64,000 nucleotides of DNA from JADLGH01 sp964586675. Its GTDB lineage: Bacteria > Desulfobacterota_D > UBA1144 > Nemesobacterales > UBA2774. Location: NCBI GenBank assembly GCA_964586675.1, contig CAZPHQ010000001.1, positions 1-64,000 of the forward strand. Direction: 5' to 3'. The translations under genes and the position numbers were made by a program. Of this stretch, positions 51,932 to 60,325 are shown in pieces (the first letter of the stretch is position 1; each line of letters opens with the position of its first letter). The notes under the pieces are model-generated. The model saw only the letters and a program-made list of their open reading frames with translations. It did not search any database and was not told where the DNA came from.

Positions 51932-52012
51932 TTCGCGATATTTATTCCCGGGCGCGAAAGCACGCCAGGTGCTAAAATACAGATACCGCTGAATTAAAGG
52001 AGGAGCATAAAA

Positions 52013-52288
52013 ATGAGAACCGGAACCTTAATAGCTGTCTTGATCTTTTCAGGGCTGTTTCTTACAGGCTGCGACGGCGGGGAGCCGGGGTATCTGTTCC
52101 AGCTTATATTCATAGTCGGCCCGATAATCGGCATCGGAATACTACTTTTAAAACGCTCCGACGCTACGAACGATTCCCTCTACATACTCGAAGGCCAGAT
52201 AAAACGGCTTTCGGCCAGGCTCGACTCTCTCGAGGAAAAAATTACCGAGCTCCTTGAAAAGGAGAACAAGGGCAAGACCAGGAAATAG
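52013..52288 (+). CDS. Small lipoprotein with membrane helix and coiled coil
   Basis: 91 residues. Signal with lipobox LTGC (FSGLFLTGCDGG), then a second hydrophobic helix (LFQLIFIVGPIIGIGILLL) and a charged heptad region (ILEGQIKRLSARLDSLEEKI) typical of a short coiled coil. AAAGGAGGA lies nine bases before the ATG. Function unknown; the two hydrophobic segments make an inner-membrane site likely. Confidence 0.65.
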   Translation: MRTGTLIAVLIFSGLFLTGCDGGEPGYLFQLIFIVGPIIGIGILLLKRSDATNDSLYILEGQIKRLSARLDSLEEKITELLEKENKGKTRK

Positions 52289-52319
52289 AAATGGAGATTT
52301 ACGAAAAGAACGGCCGGCG

Positions 52320-52967
52320 TCAGTCTCTCTTTGAATTCTCCAGGGCCTCTATCTGGTATTCAATGGGGATCTGGCCGAGATCGTTTGTCGCGTGAAGGAC
52401 TCCGTTCTCGTCCGTCCACGTAAACAGGCTTCCCCTGACTCCCGGCGTCGAGAGGTCGTCACTTTGCGGCCCTTCGGCCTGACTCGGCGATTGCACTCCA
52501 GCCTCGGCAGCAGTGGTGGCCTCCTCTTCGGCCGCGTCTTCGGCTTGCTCTTCGGCCGCGTCGTCGACTTCCACTTCGGCCGCGTCTTCGGCTTGCTCTT
52601 CGGTCACCTGCTTTTGGGAGGCTTTCAGCCTTTCCTGCCTGCTCTTGCTTAGCACCTCGTTTATCTCGATGTTGCTGCTCTGTTCGGGCGTAGTACCCAG
52701 CGTTCCGGTACCCCCTCTATTGCCCGACTCGGTGCTTTTCTGCATCGTCGAAAGATCGTACGGATTGAGGTCGTCCCTCGGCGTAACTATATACTGCGGG
52801 AAATCGGGAGGCGTCGGGACCCCGGGCGCCGGGGCGGGCGGTGCAGCCGGCGGCGGTGCAGCTGGCGGCGCTGCCGCCTGAGACATGGCCTTCAGAGGCA
52901 GAAGCAGAACCGCCGTAAGAAGCGCTAGGGTGAAAGCCGCGGCAATGGACATTTTAGGCCTCATCAT
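52320..52967 (-). CDS. Periplasmic protein with acidic repeat and DUF4124-like C terminus
   Basis: About 215 residues. A signal (AAAFTLALLTAVLLLPLKAM) is followed by an Ala/Pro-rich linker, an acidic Ala/Glu repeat (EEQAEDAAEVEVDDAAEEQA) and a C-terminal SLFTWTDENGVLHATNDLGQ, the DUF4124-like motif. The start is uncertain: ATGs occur at 52982, 52967 and 52952. TTGCAA (52997-53002) and ACTATA (52974-52979, TATAGT in reverse) form a 17-base-spaced promoter, which would exclude 52982 and leave almost no leader. Function unknown. Confidence 0.7.
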   Translation of the reverse strand: MMRPKMSIAAAFTLALLTAVLLLPLKAMSQAAAPPAAPPPAAPPAPAPGVPTPPDFPQYIVTPRDDLNPYDLSTMQKSTESGNRGGTGTLGTTPEQSSNIEINEVLSKSRQERLKASQKQVTEEQAEDAAEVEVDDAAEEQAEDAAEEEATTAAEAGVQSPSQAEGPQSDDLSTPGVRGSLFTWTDENGVLHATNDLGQIPIEYQIEALENSKRD

Positions 52968-53114
52968 TTGTACACTATACATCCCCGAAGAAGGATTTGC
53001 AACAGCCCTGGGGTTAATAATTTAAATATAAAGGAAGCATAGCTTGCAAAACTTAAACCTGATTCTAAGGCACTAGAAAGCCGGGCTTAAAGCGATTCAT
53101 GTGGTTCATTCAAA

Positions 53115-53657
53115 TCATTCCGCAATACTGAGAAGGTAAAAGGCTGAAATAACGAGAGAATGCGTGATCTGTCCCGTCCTTACAAGCCCGGGAATGTCCG
53201 GAAGCGGGGCCGTATACGTAGCGATATCTTCAGTCGTATCGAACCTGGGCTCCGAAACCTTCTTCGCCGAGCGCGCGAGGAAGGTGGCGCACCTGTTGCT
53301 CTGTATGGCGGGGTTGGGAACGACCGCCCCGAGGCTGAGCCACTCGTCCGAAGCATACCCCGTCTCTTCGAGGAGCTCCCTTTTCGCGGCTTCGAGAGGC
53401 GTCTCGCCCGGGTCTATCATCCCGCCCGGTATCTCTATCGTCTCGGAACGGACCCCGTGCCGGTACTGTTTTATGAGAACGACTTCGCCGTCCCCCTCCC
53501 CGGTAAGCGCGACGATGTTGACCCAGTCGGGAGCCTCTATAACGAAAAAGTCGTGCGGCTTCCCGGTGACCGGTGAGATTGCGACGTCCTTCCGCGTCGA
53601 GAAAACCCTGTTCGACGTCAGGCGCTCCGATTTTACGAGATCCCATTTCTTTATCAT
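53115..53657 (-). CDS. Nudix hydrolase (ADP-ribose pyrophosphatase-like)
   Basis: 180 residues. The Nudix box is GGMIDPGETPLEAAKRELLE ETGY, which fits Gx5Ex7REUxEExGU, near residues 78-101. The N-terminal part (WDLVKSERLTSNRVFSTRKD) and IEAPDWVNIVALTGEGDGEV resemble ADP-ribose/NADH hydrolases. It cleaves nucleoside diphosphates linked to another group in the cytoplasm. It probably shares a transcript with the enoyl-CoA hydratase (61 bases apart). Confidence 0.93.
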   Translation of the reverse strand: MIKKWDLVKSERLTSNRVFSTRKDVAISPVTGKPHDFFVIEAPDWVNIVALTGEGDGEVVLIKQYRHGVRSETIEIPGGMIDPGETPLEAAKRELLEETGYASDEWLSLGAVVPNPAIQSNRCATFLARSAKKVSEPRFDTTEDIATYTAPLPDIPGLVRTGQITHSLVISAFYLLSIAE

Positions 53658-53718
53658 TGTCGATGCCGTAATGAGGGTGAGACAGGCACGCGCGGCGTTG
53701 GCACGCAGACGTGCTGCA

Positions 53719-54483
53719 TCAGCCCCTGATTTCGACCTTCGCCAGCCTCGCGCGGGTTTCCTGAGAGTACCACACGTCGACGAAATCCGAAATCGAATTC
53801 TCCTCGTCCCTGTCTATGCTGCCCCGCGCGTCCTTCCTGAGAAGCGTTTTCGTAATGCGGAACGCCTCGCCCGGAAGGTCCGCGAGCGCCTTCGCGGCGC
53901 TCGTCACAGCCGCCTCGAATCCCTCGGCGGCGGGAGCTTCGTCCACGAGCCCGAGAGCGAGCGCGTCATCCGCCGGGCACATCTTCCCCGAATAGAGGAG
54001 CGCCTGGGCGTTCTTCGAGCCCGTCGCGAGCTTCAGCATCTCGGCGATGCTCGTGAAAACGGGAGCCCCGATCGAAAGCTCGTTAAGGGCTATCTTCGCC
54101 TTCCCGGAGATCATGACCCTCCTGTCGCACGCGAGCGCGAGAACGCATCCCCCCGCGACGGCGTGGCCGTTCAGCCCGGCGACGACAGGCTTCGGGAATG
54201 AAAAGATATATCTCGTGAGTCCCGAGAACGCGGTTACAAAAATCTGGAATTCATCCTTCGGAGAATTCATGAAACCCGGTATGTCGAAGCCGAACGAAAA
54301 GAAGCTTCCGCTGCCCGTTAGCACGACTGCGCGCACCCCGCCGTCCGATTCGGCCTCCCTGAAAGCGCTGTGCAGCTCGGCCACCATCTCCTCGTTTATA
54401 GCGTTCACTTTCGGCCTGTTCAGGGTCACCGTGGCCAGCCCGTCATTCACCGAAAACTCGACGTATTTCATGCTCTCCTCCAT
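53719..54483 (-). CDS. Enoyl-CoA hydratase/isomerase family protein
   Basis: 254 residues of crotonase fold: YVEFSVNDGLATVTLNRPKV, FSFGFDIPGFM, GLNGHAVAGGCVLALACDRR and LNELSIGAPV. These form the CoA-ester oxyanion hole, and the Glu of NELSIG may be catalytic. Members hydrate or isomerise enoyl-CoA or act on other CoA esters. It may belong to lipid or amino-acid breakdown; the substrate is unknown. Confidence 0.9.
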   Translation of the reverse strand: MEESMKYVEFSVNDGLATVTLNRPKVNAINEEMVAELHSAFREAESDGGVRAVVLTGSGSFFSFGFDIPGFMNSPKDEFQIFVTAFSGLTRYIFSFPKPVVAGLNGHAVAGGCVLALACDRRVMISGKAKIALNELSIGAPVFTSIAEMLKLATGSKNAQALLYSGKMCPADDALALGLVDEAPAAEGFEAAVTSAAKALADLPGEAFRITKTLLRKDARGSIDRDEENSISDFVDVWYSQETRARLAKVEIRG

Positions 54484-54614
54484 TGATAGAAATGCTCCGG
54501 GCCAATTATCGCATCATGCCCCTTTAGCCGCAATATTATCTCTATACAAAGCCCGGTTAGCTGTTAATATTATCACAGTTGTAAATCTCGTATACAGAAT
54601 TGGGAGGTTCTGAA

Positions 54615-54995
54615 ATGAGAACTGTTCAGATTGTGCTGTTGACCGTTTTATGCCTCTCTCTCGGTGCGGCGGCGGGCAGCGCAGAAACGAAGGGTGACGC
54701 AGCTAAGGGTAAAGTATCGTTCGAGAATACATGTGTTGCATGCCACGGCCCTCAGGGTAAGGGCGACGGCCCCGCGGCTGCAGCGCTCGACCCGAAACCC
54801 AAGAACCTGAGCGACGCCGAGCTGCTCTCGACGCAGACCGACGACTACATATTCAAGGTGATCAGCGAGGGCGGCGCTTCCGTCGGCCTTTCGCCGATGA
54901 TGGCCCCCTGGGGAGGAGTCCTCTCGGAGCAGGATATATGGAACGTCGTGGCGTACATCAGGCAGGATCTTTGTAAGTGTCAGTATAAAAAATAA
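54615..54995 (+). CDS. Monoheme cytochrome c
   Basis: 126 residues from the ATG at 54615 (GGGAGG before it). Signal TVQIVLLTVLCLSLGAAAGS, then heme site CVACH in KVSFENTCVACHGPQGKGDG near residues 45-49, with PMMAPWGG supplying the sixth-ligand Met. The length and sequence suit a small soluble periplasmic electron carrier. It stands alone, facing away from the enoyl-CoA hydratase gene. Confidence 0.92.
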   Translation: MRTVQIVLLTVLCLSLGAAAGSAETKGDAAKGKVSFENTCVACHGPQGKGDGPAAAALDPKPKNLSDAELLSTQTDDYIFKVISEGGASVGLSPMMAPWGGVLSEQDIWNVVAYIRQDLCKCQYKK

Positions 54996-55088
54996 TTCCC
55001 TCGCCGGGGGCGGCAGTTGCGTTCGCCGCCCCTTTCGAGAATAAAAGAGATATAATTACGAGGAACGCTGAAGAAGGCGAGGTAAAGG

Positions 55089-55274
55089 ATGACAAAAACC
55101 AGAATGCTCAGATTGATTCTTCTCGGGATTTTCACTGCGCTCCCCATGGGATGCGCAACAGTCGAGCCCGGCAGCATAAACGATCCCGGCCAGGCCGTAG
55201 GCGCCCCGACAGAGCCCTCCGAGATACAGGAAGGCATGGACGACGGGGACGACTATCCGGAAGAGTACGAATAG
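55089..55274 (+). CDS. Small lipoprotein of unknown function
   Basis: 61 residues. Signal MLRLILLGIFTALPMGC with a lipobox-like Cys, then a short acidic tail (EIQEGMDDGDDYPEEYE). No domain. The AAAGG next to the ATG supports expression. Its role is unknown. Confidence 0.6.
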   Translation: MTKTRMLRLILLGIFTALPMGCATVEPGSINDPGQAVGAPTEPSEIQEGMDDGDDYPEEYE

Positions 55275-55382
55275 CGTTATCCCCGCAAACGCCGGACGGA
55301 TAAAATTATTCCTCAATATCTGCTATTATCTTTGACCTGTATCCCAAGGATGTTACAATCTTCCTGATTTTAGATATACGCC

Positions 55383-55474
<92 letters not shown>

Positions 55475-55612
55475 TGTATATCGCGGCGCAGTAATCCCAA
55501 GAATCAGGCGCACAACCAGAGGCATGGTCCCCGGAGAATAATTAGCCGTAATCGGGTATTTTATTGTAAGCGTCCCGGCAGGGGTGGACGCCATTTAACG
55601 GACAAAAGATTT

Positions 55613-55717
55613 CCAGTTAGCCAGGCCCGTACGTCAGAGGCTTGTGAACCCCGCCAGGCCCGGAAGGGAGCAACGGTAACAAATCCCCCTGAGCGTTGCG
55701 GACACCTGGCTGACTGG
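55613..55717 (+). ncRNA. ffs: 4.5S (SRP) RNA
   Basis: The conserved SRP core AGGCCCGGAAGGGAGCAACGG is present near 55662-55682 with its GGAA tetraloop, and the ends CAGTTAGCCAGG and CCTGGCTGACTG pair (one G-T). About 105 bases long, the usual bacterial small SRP RNA. It binds Ffh to target membrane proteins. It lies just upstream of dnaX, a common order. Confidence 0.93.
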
Positions 55718-55731
55718 TTTTACGGTGAGAA

Positions 55732-57429
55732 ATGTCCTACCTCGTCCTCGCAAGAAAATGGAGACCCGGAACGTTCGACGACATTACGGGGCAGGAGTAT
55801 ATAACGCGGAGCCTGAAGAACGCGGTTTCGACAGGTAAAACGGCTCATGCGCTACTCTTTTCCGGACCCCGCGGCGTCGGCAAAACCTCGAGCGCGAGGA
55901 TACTCGCCAAGGCGCTCAACTGCAAGCACGGCCCTACCCCCGATCCATGCTCCGAATGCACGTTCTGCGTCGAGATAGCCGAGGGCAAGTCGCTCGACGT
56001 CATAGAGATAGACGCCGCGTCCCACACCGGCGTTAACGACGTCAGGGAAATAATCGAAAACATCAAGTACCTCCCGGCCTCGGGGAAATACAAGATTTAT
56101 ATAGTGGACGAGGCCCACATGCTTTCGCAGTCGGCCTTCAACGCGCTCCTTAAGACGCTTGAAGAGCCGCCGCCGCACGTCGTGTTCATACTCGCGACGA
56201 CCGAGGTCCATAAAGTCCCCGTAACGATACTCTCCCGCTGCCAGAGGCACGATTTCAAAAAGGTCCCCGTGGAGCAGATAAGGGAAAGGCTCAGAACGAT
56301 AACAGTGGCCGAGGGGATCGAGGTTAGTGAGGAGACGCTTTACACGGTCGCCCGCGAGGCGGACGGCAGCATGAGAGACGCCCTCAGTCTTATGGACCAG
56401 ATTCTCGCGACGTTCGGCAGCAGCATTGCCCACGACGACGCCCTAAGGATCCTCGGGGTGCTCGACAGGAACATACTCAAATCGGCTCTCAAAGCGGTGA
56501 TCGGGAAAGACCCTAAGTCCGCTATCGGCGCGCTAAACATCGCGATGGAAAAGGGCATCGAGCCCAGGCGCTTCGCGGAGGATTTATTGAGAGCACTCCG
56601 GCACGCGCTGCTTATTAAAACGTGCGGCAAAGAGGCAGCGGCCGAGCTCCCCGACGAAGAAAAACGCGAGATCGAAGAGACCGCTTCGACTGAGAGCGTC
56701 GAAACACTCGAGCTTCTATTGGGACAGATGCTCGAAGGGGCAGAAGGCGTGCAGAGGTCTTTCTATCCGCAGACGGCGCTCGAATTCACGCTCATAAAAC
56801 TGGCGACGCTCGAAAGGACGATACCGATCGAGAGCATAATAAGGAGGCTCGAAGGTCTTTCAGGCGGCGTGGCCCCGGCCGCAGGCGCGCGGCGTGAAAC
56901 GGCGCAGTACTCAGGAGAGCCCGCACCGAAACGCGAAGCGCCGCCCAGGGTGGAGCATGAGAGGGCTCCCGAGAGAAGGCCCGAGGCCCCCTCCACTTCG
57001 GAGCCCGTAAAGGAAGCGCCTCCCCGGCGCGCAGCGGGAAAAACGGAGCCTGCCCCGGAGAACCTCGAAGCGTTCATAAGGCACGTCAGATCGCGTAACA
57101 GCGTCATGGCAACCTACATAGCGCGGGCGAAGGAGATCACGCTCGACGGAGGGCTCCTCAAACTCGTATTCGAGGGCTCTGTCTATGCGGACCGTTTGAG
57201 GAAGAAGGAATACTACGACTCGCTCCGGGAATATCTCGGCGAATTTTTCACCGATGCCTCGGGCATAGAGATCGTCGAGGCCGCCCACTCCGACGAGACA
57301 ACCAAAAAAAATGCTAAGTCCAGCAGGGATGAAAGAAAGAAAAAGATTCACGACGACCCGGTCATAAAAGAGGCGGAAGCGATTCTGGGGGGCAGGGTCG
57401 TCAGCGTAAAACCACGGGAAAAGGAGTAG
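55732..57429 (+). CDS. dnaX: DNA polymerase III subunit gamma/tau
   Basis: 565 residues. Walker A FSGPRGVGKTSS, the zinc knuckle CKHGPTPDPCSECTFC, Walker B YIVDEAHMLSQSAFNALLKT, sensor region and SRC motif (ILSRCQRHDF) show a complete clamp-loader ATPase. The C-terminal tail is Pro/Glu/Lys-rich (about residues 380-565) and is the tau part. A run of eight A at 57304-57311 could let the ribosome or polymerase slip to a TAA two codons later. The gene heads a dnaX-ybaB-recR cluster. Confidence 0.97.
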   Translation: MSYLVLARKWRPGTFDDITGQEYITRSLKNAVSTGKTAHALLFSGPRGVGKTSSARILAKALNCKHGPTPDPCSECTFCVEIAEGKSLDVIEIDAASHTGVNDVREIIENIKYLPASGKYKIYIVDEAHMLSQSAFNALLKTLEEPPPHVVFILATTEVHKVPVTILSRCQRHDFKKVPVEQIRERLRTITVAEGIEVSEETLYTVAREADGSMRDALSLMDQILATFGSSIAHDDALRILGVLDRNILKSALKAVIGKDPKSAIGALNIAMEKGIEPRRFAEDLLRALRHALLIKTCGKEAAAELPDEEKREIEETASTESVETLELLLGQMLEGAEGVQRSFYPQTALEFTLIKLATLERTIPIESIIRRLEGLSGGVAPAAGARRETAQYSGEPAPKREAPPRVEHERAPERRPEAPSTSEPVKEAPPRRAAGKTEPAPENLEAFIRHVRSRNSVMATYIARAKEITLDGGLLKLVFEGSVYADRLRKKEYYDSLREYLGEFFTDASGIEIVEAAHSDETTKKNAKSSRDERKKKIHDDPVIKEAEAILGGRVVSVKPREKE

Positions 57430-57433
57430 AGAC

Positions 57434-57760
57434 ATGAAATTCGGCGGTGGAAATATAAAGAACCTGATGAAGCAGGCCAGCAAGATGAAGGAGCAGATGG
57501 AAAAGCTCCAGGCGGAGGCCGGTGAAAAGACTGTCGAGGCGACAGCCGGCGGCGGTATGGTAACAGTCGTGGCCAAGGCCAAGGGCGAGGTCGTATCCAT
57601 AAAGATCGAGCCCGAAATCGTAAACGACAGCGACATTGAAATGCTCCAGGACCTCGTCACCGCGGCTGTGAACGAAGCCCTGAACCGCGGTCAGGACGTC
57701 ATGAAGGAAGAGGTGGCCAAGATGGCCGGCGGCCTCGGGCTTCCCCCGGGTCTCCTGTAA
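57434..57760 (+). CDS. YbaB/EbfC family nucleoid-associated protein
   Basis: 108 residues: FGGGNIKNLMKQASKMKEQM and GEKTVEATAGGGMVTVVAKA, then VVSIKIEPEIVNDSDIEMLQ. This is the typical YbaB pattern: a dimer with helices flanking a beta sheet that binds DNA. It lies between dnaX and recR, four bases from each, as in many bacteria, and is probably co-transcribed. Confidence 0.96.
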   Translation: MKFGGGNIKNLMKQASKMKEQMEKLQAEAGEKTVEATAGGGMVTVVAKAKGEVVSIKIEPEIVNDSDIEMLQDLVTAAVNEALNRGQDVMKEEVAKMAGGLGLPPGLL

Positions 57761-57763
57761 CCC

Positions 57764-58369
57764 ATGTCCTCGACCGGCATTCCAGAATCCATAGCGAGGC
57801 TCATCGGAGAGCTTTCGAAGCTGCCCGGGATCGGCGAGAAAAACGCGACCAGGCTCGCCTTTCACATATTCAGATACCCCAGGGAAAACGCCGACAACCT
57901 CGTAAGGGCGATAATAGACACGCGGACGAAAGTCATTCTCTGCGAAGAGTGCTTCACCTTCGCCTCCCAGTCGCCCTGCCCTATATGCACGGGGGCGGAC
58001 AGGGACAGGTCGTCCCTATGCGTCGTCGAGGAGCCTCTCGACATGATAGCCATAGAGAAAAGCGGCGAGTTCCGGGGGCGTTATCATGTCCTTCACGGCC
58101 TCATATCTCCGATAGAAGGTATCGGCCCGGAAGACCTTAAAATAAAGGAGCTCCTCGAAAGGCTCAGGGAGGGGAGCGTAAAAGAAGTGCTCCTCGCCAC
58201 TAACCCGAGCGTCGAGGGCGAAGCCACTGCGCTTTACCTAGCCAGGCTTATAAAACCTCTCGGAATCGAGGTCACCCGCATAGCTCACGGCATCCCGATG
58301 GGTGGGGATATAGAATATATAGACGAAATAACATTAGGCAAAGCAATACGAGATAGGCGACATATGTAA
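57764..58369 (+). CDS. recR: Recombination protein RecR
   Basis: 201 residues. N-terminal helix-hairpin-helix (LPGIGEKNATRLAFHIF), a zinc finger (CEECFTFASQSPCPIC) near residues 57-72, and a Toprim domain (LCVVEEPLDMIAIEKSGEFR, VHG and EGEATALYLARLI). RecR works with RecO and RecF to load RecA on gaps. The AT-rich tail after the stop (58370-58430) is likely the promoter of the next gene. Confidence 0.97.
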   Translation: MSSTGIPESIARLIGELSKLPGIGEKNATRLAFHIFRYPRENADNLVRAIIDTRTKVILCEECFTFASQSPCPICTGADRDRSSLCVVEEPLDMIAIEKSGEFRGRYHVLHGLISPIEGIGPEDLKIKELLERLREGSVKEVLLATNPSVEGEATALYLARLIKPLGIEVTRIAHGIPMGGDIEYIDEITLGKAIRDRRHM

Positions 58370-58439
58370 TTTGGAACGTATATATGTTATATGTAGTTTA
58401 TATCAGCAGTAATACATATATAATTTATAGGAGATAGCC

Positions 58440-58898
58440 ATGCCGAGGATTGGAAGAGCGTTCAGCGAACTGAAAACGGGGGACAGGTTCTCCGAAAGGA
58501 TCACAGTCACGGAAGCCCACGTCGTAAAGGCAGCCGGGCTCTTTAACGACTACAACGCCCTTCATACGAACCAGCCCGCCATGGAGAAGGCGAGATTCGG
58601 GAAGAGGATAGTCCACGGCGCGCTCACGTTCAGCCTCGCAGTCGGCGTCTACAGCAAGTTCTTCAACGACACCGATATTTCCACGGTCGAGGCCTCGATC
58701 AAGTTCACGGCCCCGGTATTCATAGGCGATACGATAGTCATGGAATGGACGGTCGACGAGCTCGACGCCAAGCCCAAGCTGAGCGGCGGGCTCGTGGCGC
58801 TTTCCGGCGAGATCAGGAATCTCGAAGGCACGGTACAGGCTACACTCGCGGCGAAGATACTCGTCGGCAACGAGACGATATTCCCGCTCGACGACTGA
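58440..58898 (+). CDS. MaoC family dehydratase
   Basis: 152 residues with a hot-dog fold. The signature VHGALTFSLAVGVYSKFFND holds part of the hydratase 2 region, and TEAHVVKAAGLFNDYNALHT holds the catalytic Asp/Asn-His pair. These enzymes hydrate 2-enoyl-CoA or similar esters. A GGAG precedes the start. Its function in the pathway is not determined by context. Confidence 0.92.
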   Translation: MPRIGRAFSELKTGDRFSERITVTEAHVVKAAGLFNDYNALHTNQPAMEKARFGKRIVHGALTFSLAVGVYSKFFNDTDISTVEASIKFTAPVFIGDTIVMEWTVDELDAKPKLSGGLVALSGEIRNLEGTVQATLAAKILVGNETIFPLDD

Positions 58899-58979
58899 GC
58901 GGCACGCGGTTTTTGACTTGGTCCGGCCGCTATGCTACTTTCTGAATTAACGGCGCCGCAGCGGCAAAGGAGGCTTCAA

Positions 58980-59357
58980 ATGCGTTTTCTACATACCATG
59001 ATAAGGGTCGGAGACCTAGACAGGTCCATAAAATTTTACACAGAAGTCATGGGGCTCAAGCTCAGCCGGAGGAAAGACTATACCGACGGCAAGTTCACCC
59101 TCGTCTTTCTCGGAACCGACGACGAGCCGGAGATACTGGAGCTTACACACAACTGGGACACGGGCAGCTACGACCTCGGCACCGGCTACGGCCACATCGC
59201 CTTCGGGGTCGATGACATTTACGCCGCCTGTGAGAAGATCGCAGCCGGCGGAGGCAAGGTAGTCCGCCCGCCGGGGCCGATGAAGCACGGCACGACCGTC
59301 ATAGCCTTCATCGAAGACCCCGATTCCTACAAGGTAGAGCTCATCGAAAGAAAATAA
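58980..59357 (+). CDS. gloA: Lactoylglutathione lyase (glyoxalase I)
   Basis: 125 residues from the ATG at 58980 (AAAGGAGG before it). Metal ligands His5 (MRFLHTMIRVGDLDRSIKFY), Glu in EILELTHNWDT, His in GYGHIAFGVDD and Glu in YKVELIERK match glyoxalase I at the usual spacing. It detoxifies methylglyoxal as a glutathione hemithioacetal in the cytoplasm. Full length; no operon partner is evident. Confidence 0.95.
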   Translation: MRFLHTMIRVGDLDRSIKFYTEVMGLKLSRRKDYTDGKFTLVFLGTDDEPEILELTHNWDTGSYDLGTGYGHIAFGVDDIYAACEKIAAGGGKVVRPPGPMKHGTTVIAFIEDPDSYKVELIERK

Positions 59358-59408
59358 TCGTATTCCCTGCGGGAGAGCCGGAAGCCTGCAGCCTCCGGCC
59401 TCCATGGG

Positions 59409-60212
59409 CTAATTTTCCACGTTGTCGGACGGATGGAGAGTGTTAATTCCGTCCGAATCGGAATCCAGGCTGAGTATATACCCACCCCTGTAGAGCAGCA
59501 TATTGTCCGGCACGTCGCTCTGCAAAACTATCTGGTACGTTCCCGCCTCGGGTATGGTGACAGTCGCCTCGAAAGGAAGCTTCTCATTCCTCACCAGGAG
59601 CGGGCTTCCACCTCGCGCCGGCCTCAGCCTGAGCGTGGCCCCCTCCCCTACGTGACCGGCCGACGGGTCGGGTTCGAGCTTGATGGTCACCTCTTCGCCG
59701 CCATCCGCCTCGAAGCTGAAGGTATCGTTGTCGCCCTTGCCCGGCCTGGGATCGTCGCCGAGGAACGACATGACGGAAACCGGTGTGCCGTCGACAGCGC
59801 CCTGAAGACCCGGGAAGAAAATGACGATAGTGGTATCGCCGGGTCCCGTACCGTTAATCATCAAATTCACCGACGCCATGGCGGGAGATATGTAGATAAT
59901 CTGCGTGAGTGTATTCTCTTCTGACACGGGTTCGTCCTCGGAGCAGTTATCGGTGAAATAGACATGGCAGAACCAGTTCCCATACGGGCTGAGCGCGTTC
60001 ACATCCGCAGTATAAAAATAGTACACGGATCCGGGAAATATCGTCACCCTTGGCGTACGCCTTGAAAAAGGCCCTGTACACTGAAAGCACTGTTCGCTCG
60101 CGGACCGGTTATCAACGTAAAATTCTATCTCCTGAATGGAAAATGCGATCTGCGGGAAAAGCGATACGAATGCCACAGCCGCGCACAAAGCGTAGAACTT
60201 CATCCTCTGCAT
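59409..60212 (-). CDS. Secreted protein with a PPC-like C terminus
   Basis: 267 residues, start at the ATG at 60212 behind AAGGAGGGG (an ATG three codons later also fits). Signal KFYALCAAVAFVSLFPQIAF. The mature part has QCFQC and later FCHVYF near residues 40-90. The C-terminal half (DTFSFEADGGEEVTIKLEPD, YQIVLQSDVP) resembles a bacterial pre-peptidase C-terminal beta-sandwich. Likely secreted or periplasmic; no catalytic residues are seen. Confidence 0.7.
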   Translation of the reverse strand: MQRMKFYALCAAVAFVSLFPQIAFSIQEIEFYVDNRSASEQCFQCTGPFSRRTPRVTIFPGSVYYFYTADVNALSPYGNWFCHVYFTDNCSEDEPVSEENTLTQIIYISPAMASVNLMINGTGPGDTTIVIFFPGLQGAVDGTPVSVMSFLGDDPRPGKGDNDTFSFEADGGEEVTIKLEPDPSAGHVGEGATLRLRPARGGSPLLVRNEKLPFEATVTIPEAGTYQIVLQSDVPDNMLLYRGGYILSLDSDSDGINTLHPSDNVEN

Positions 60213-60325
60213 CTCCCCCTCCTTCACGCGCTATATGGGCGTAATATTTTTAATTCATTACAAAAGTATAATGCCGATTTGAATTATAGTGGGAGGAGGG
60301 TGAAACAAGGATAGAACCGGCCGGG

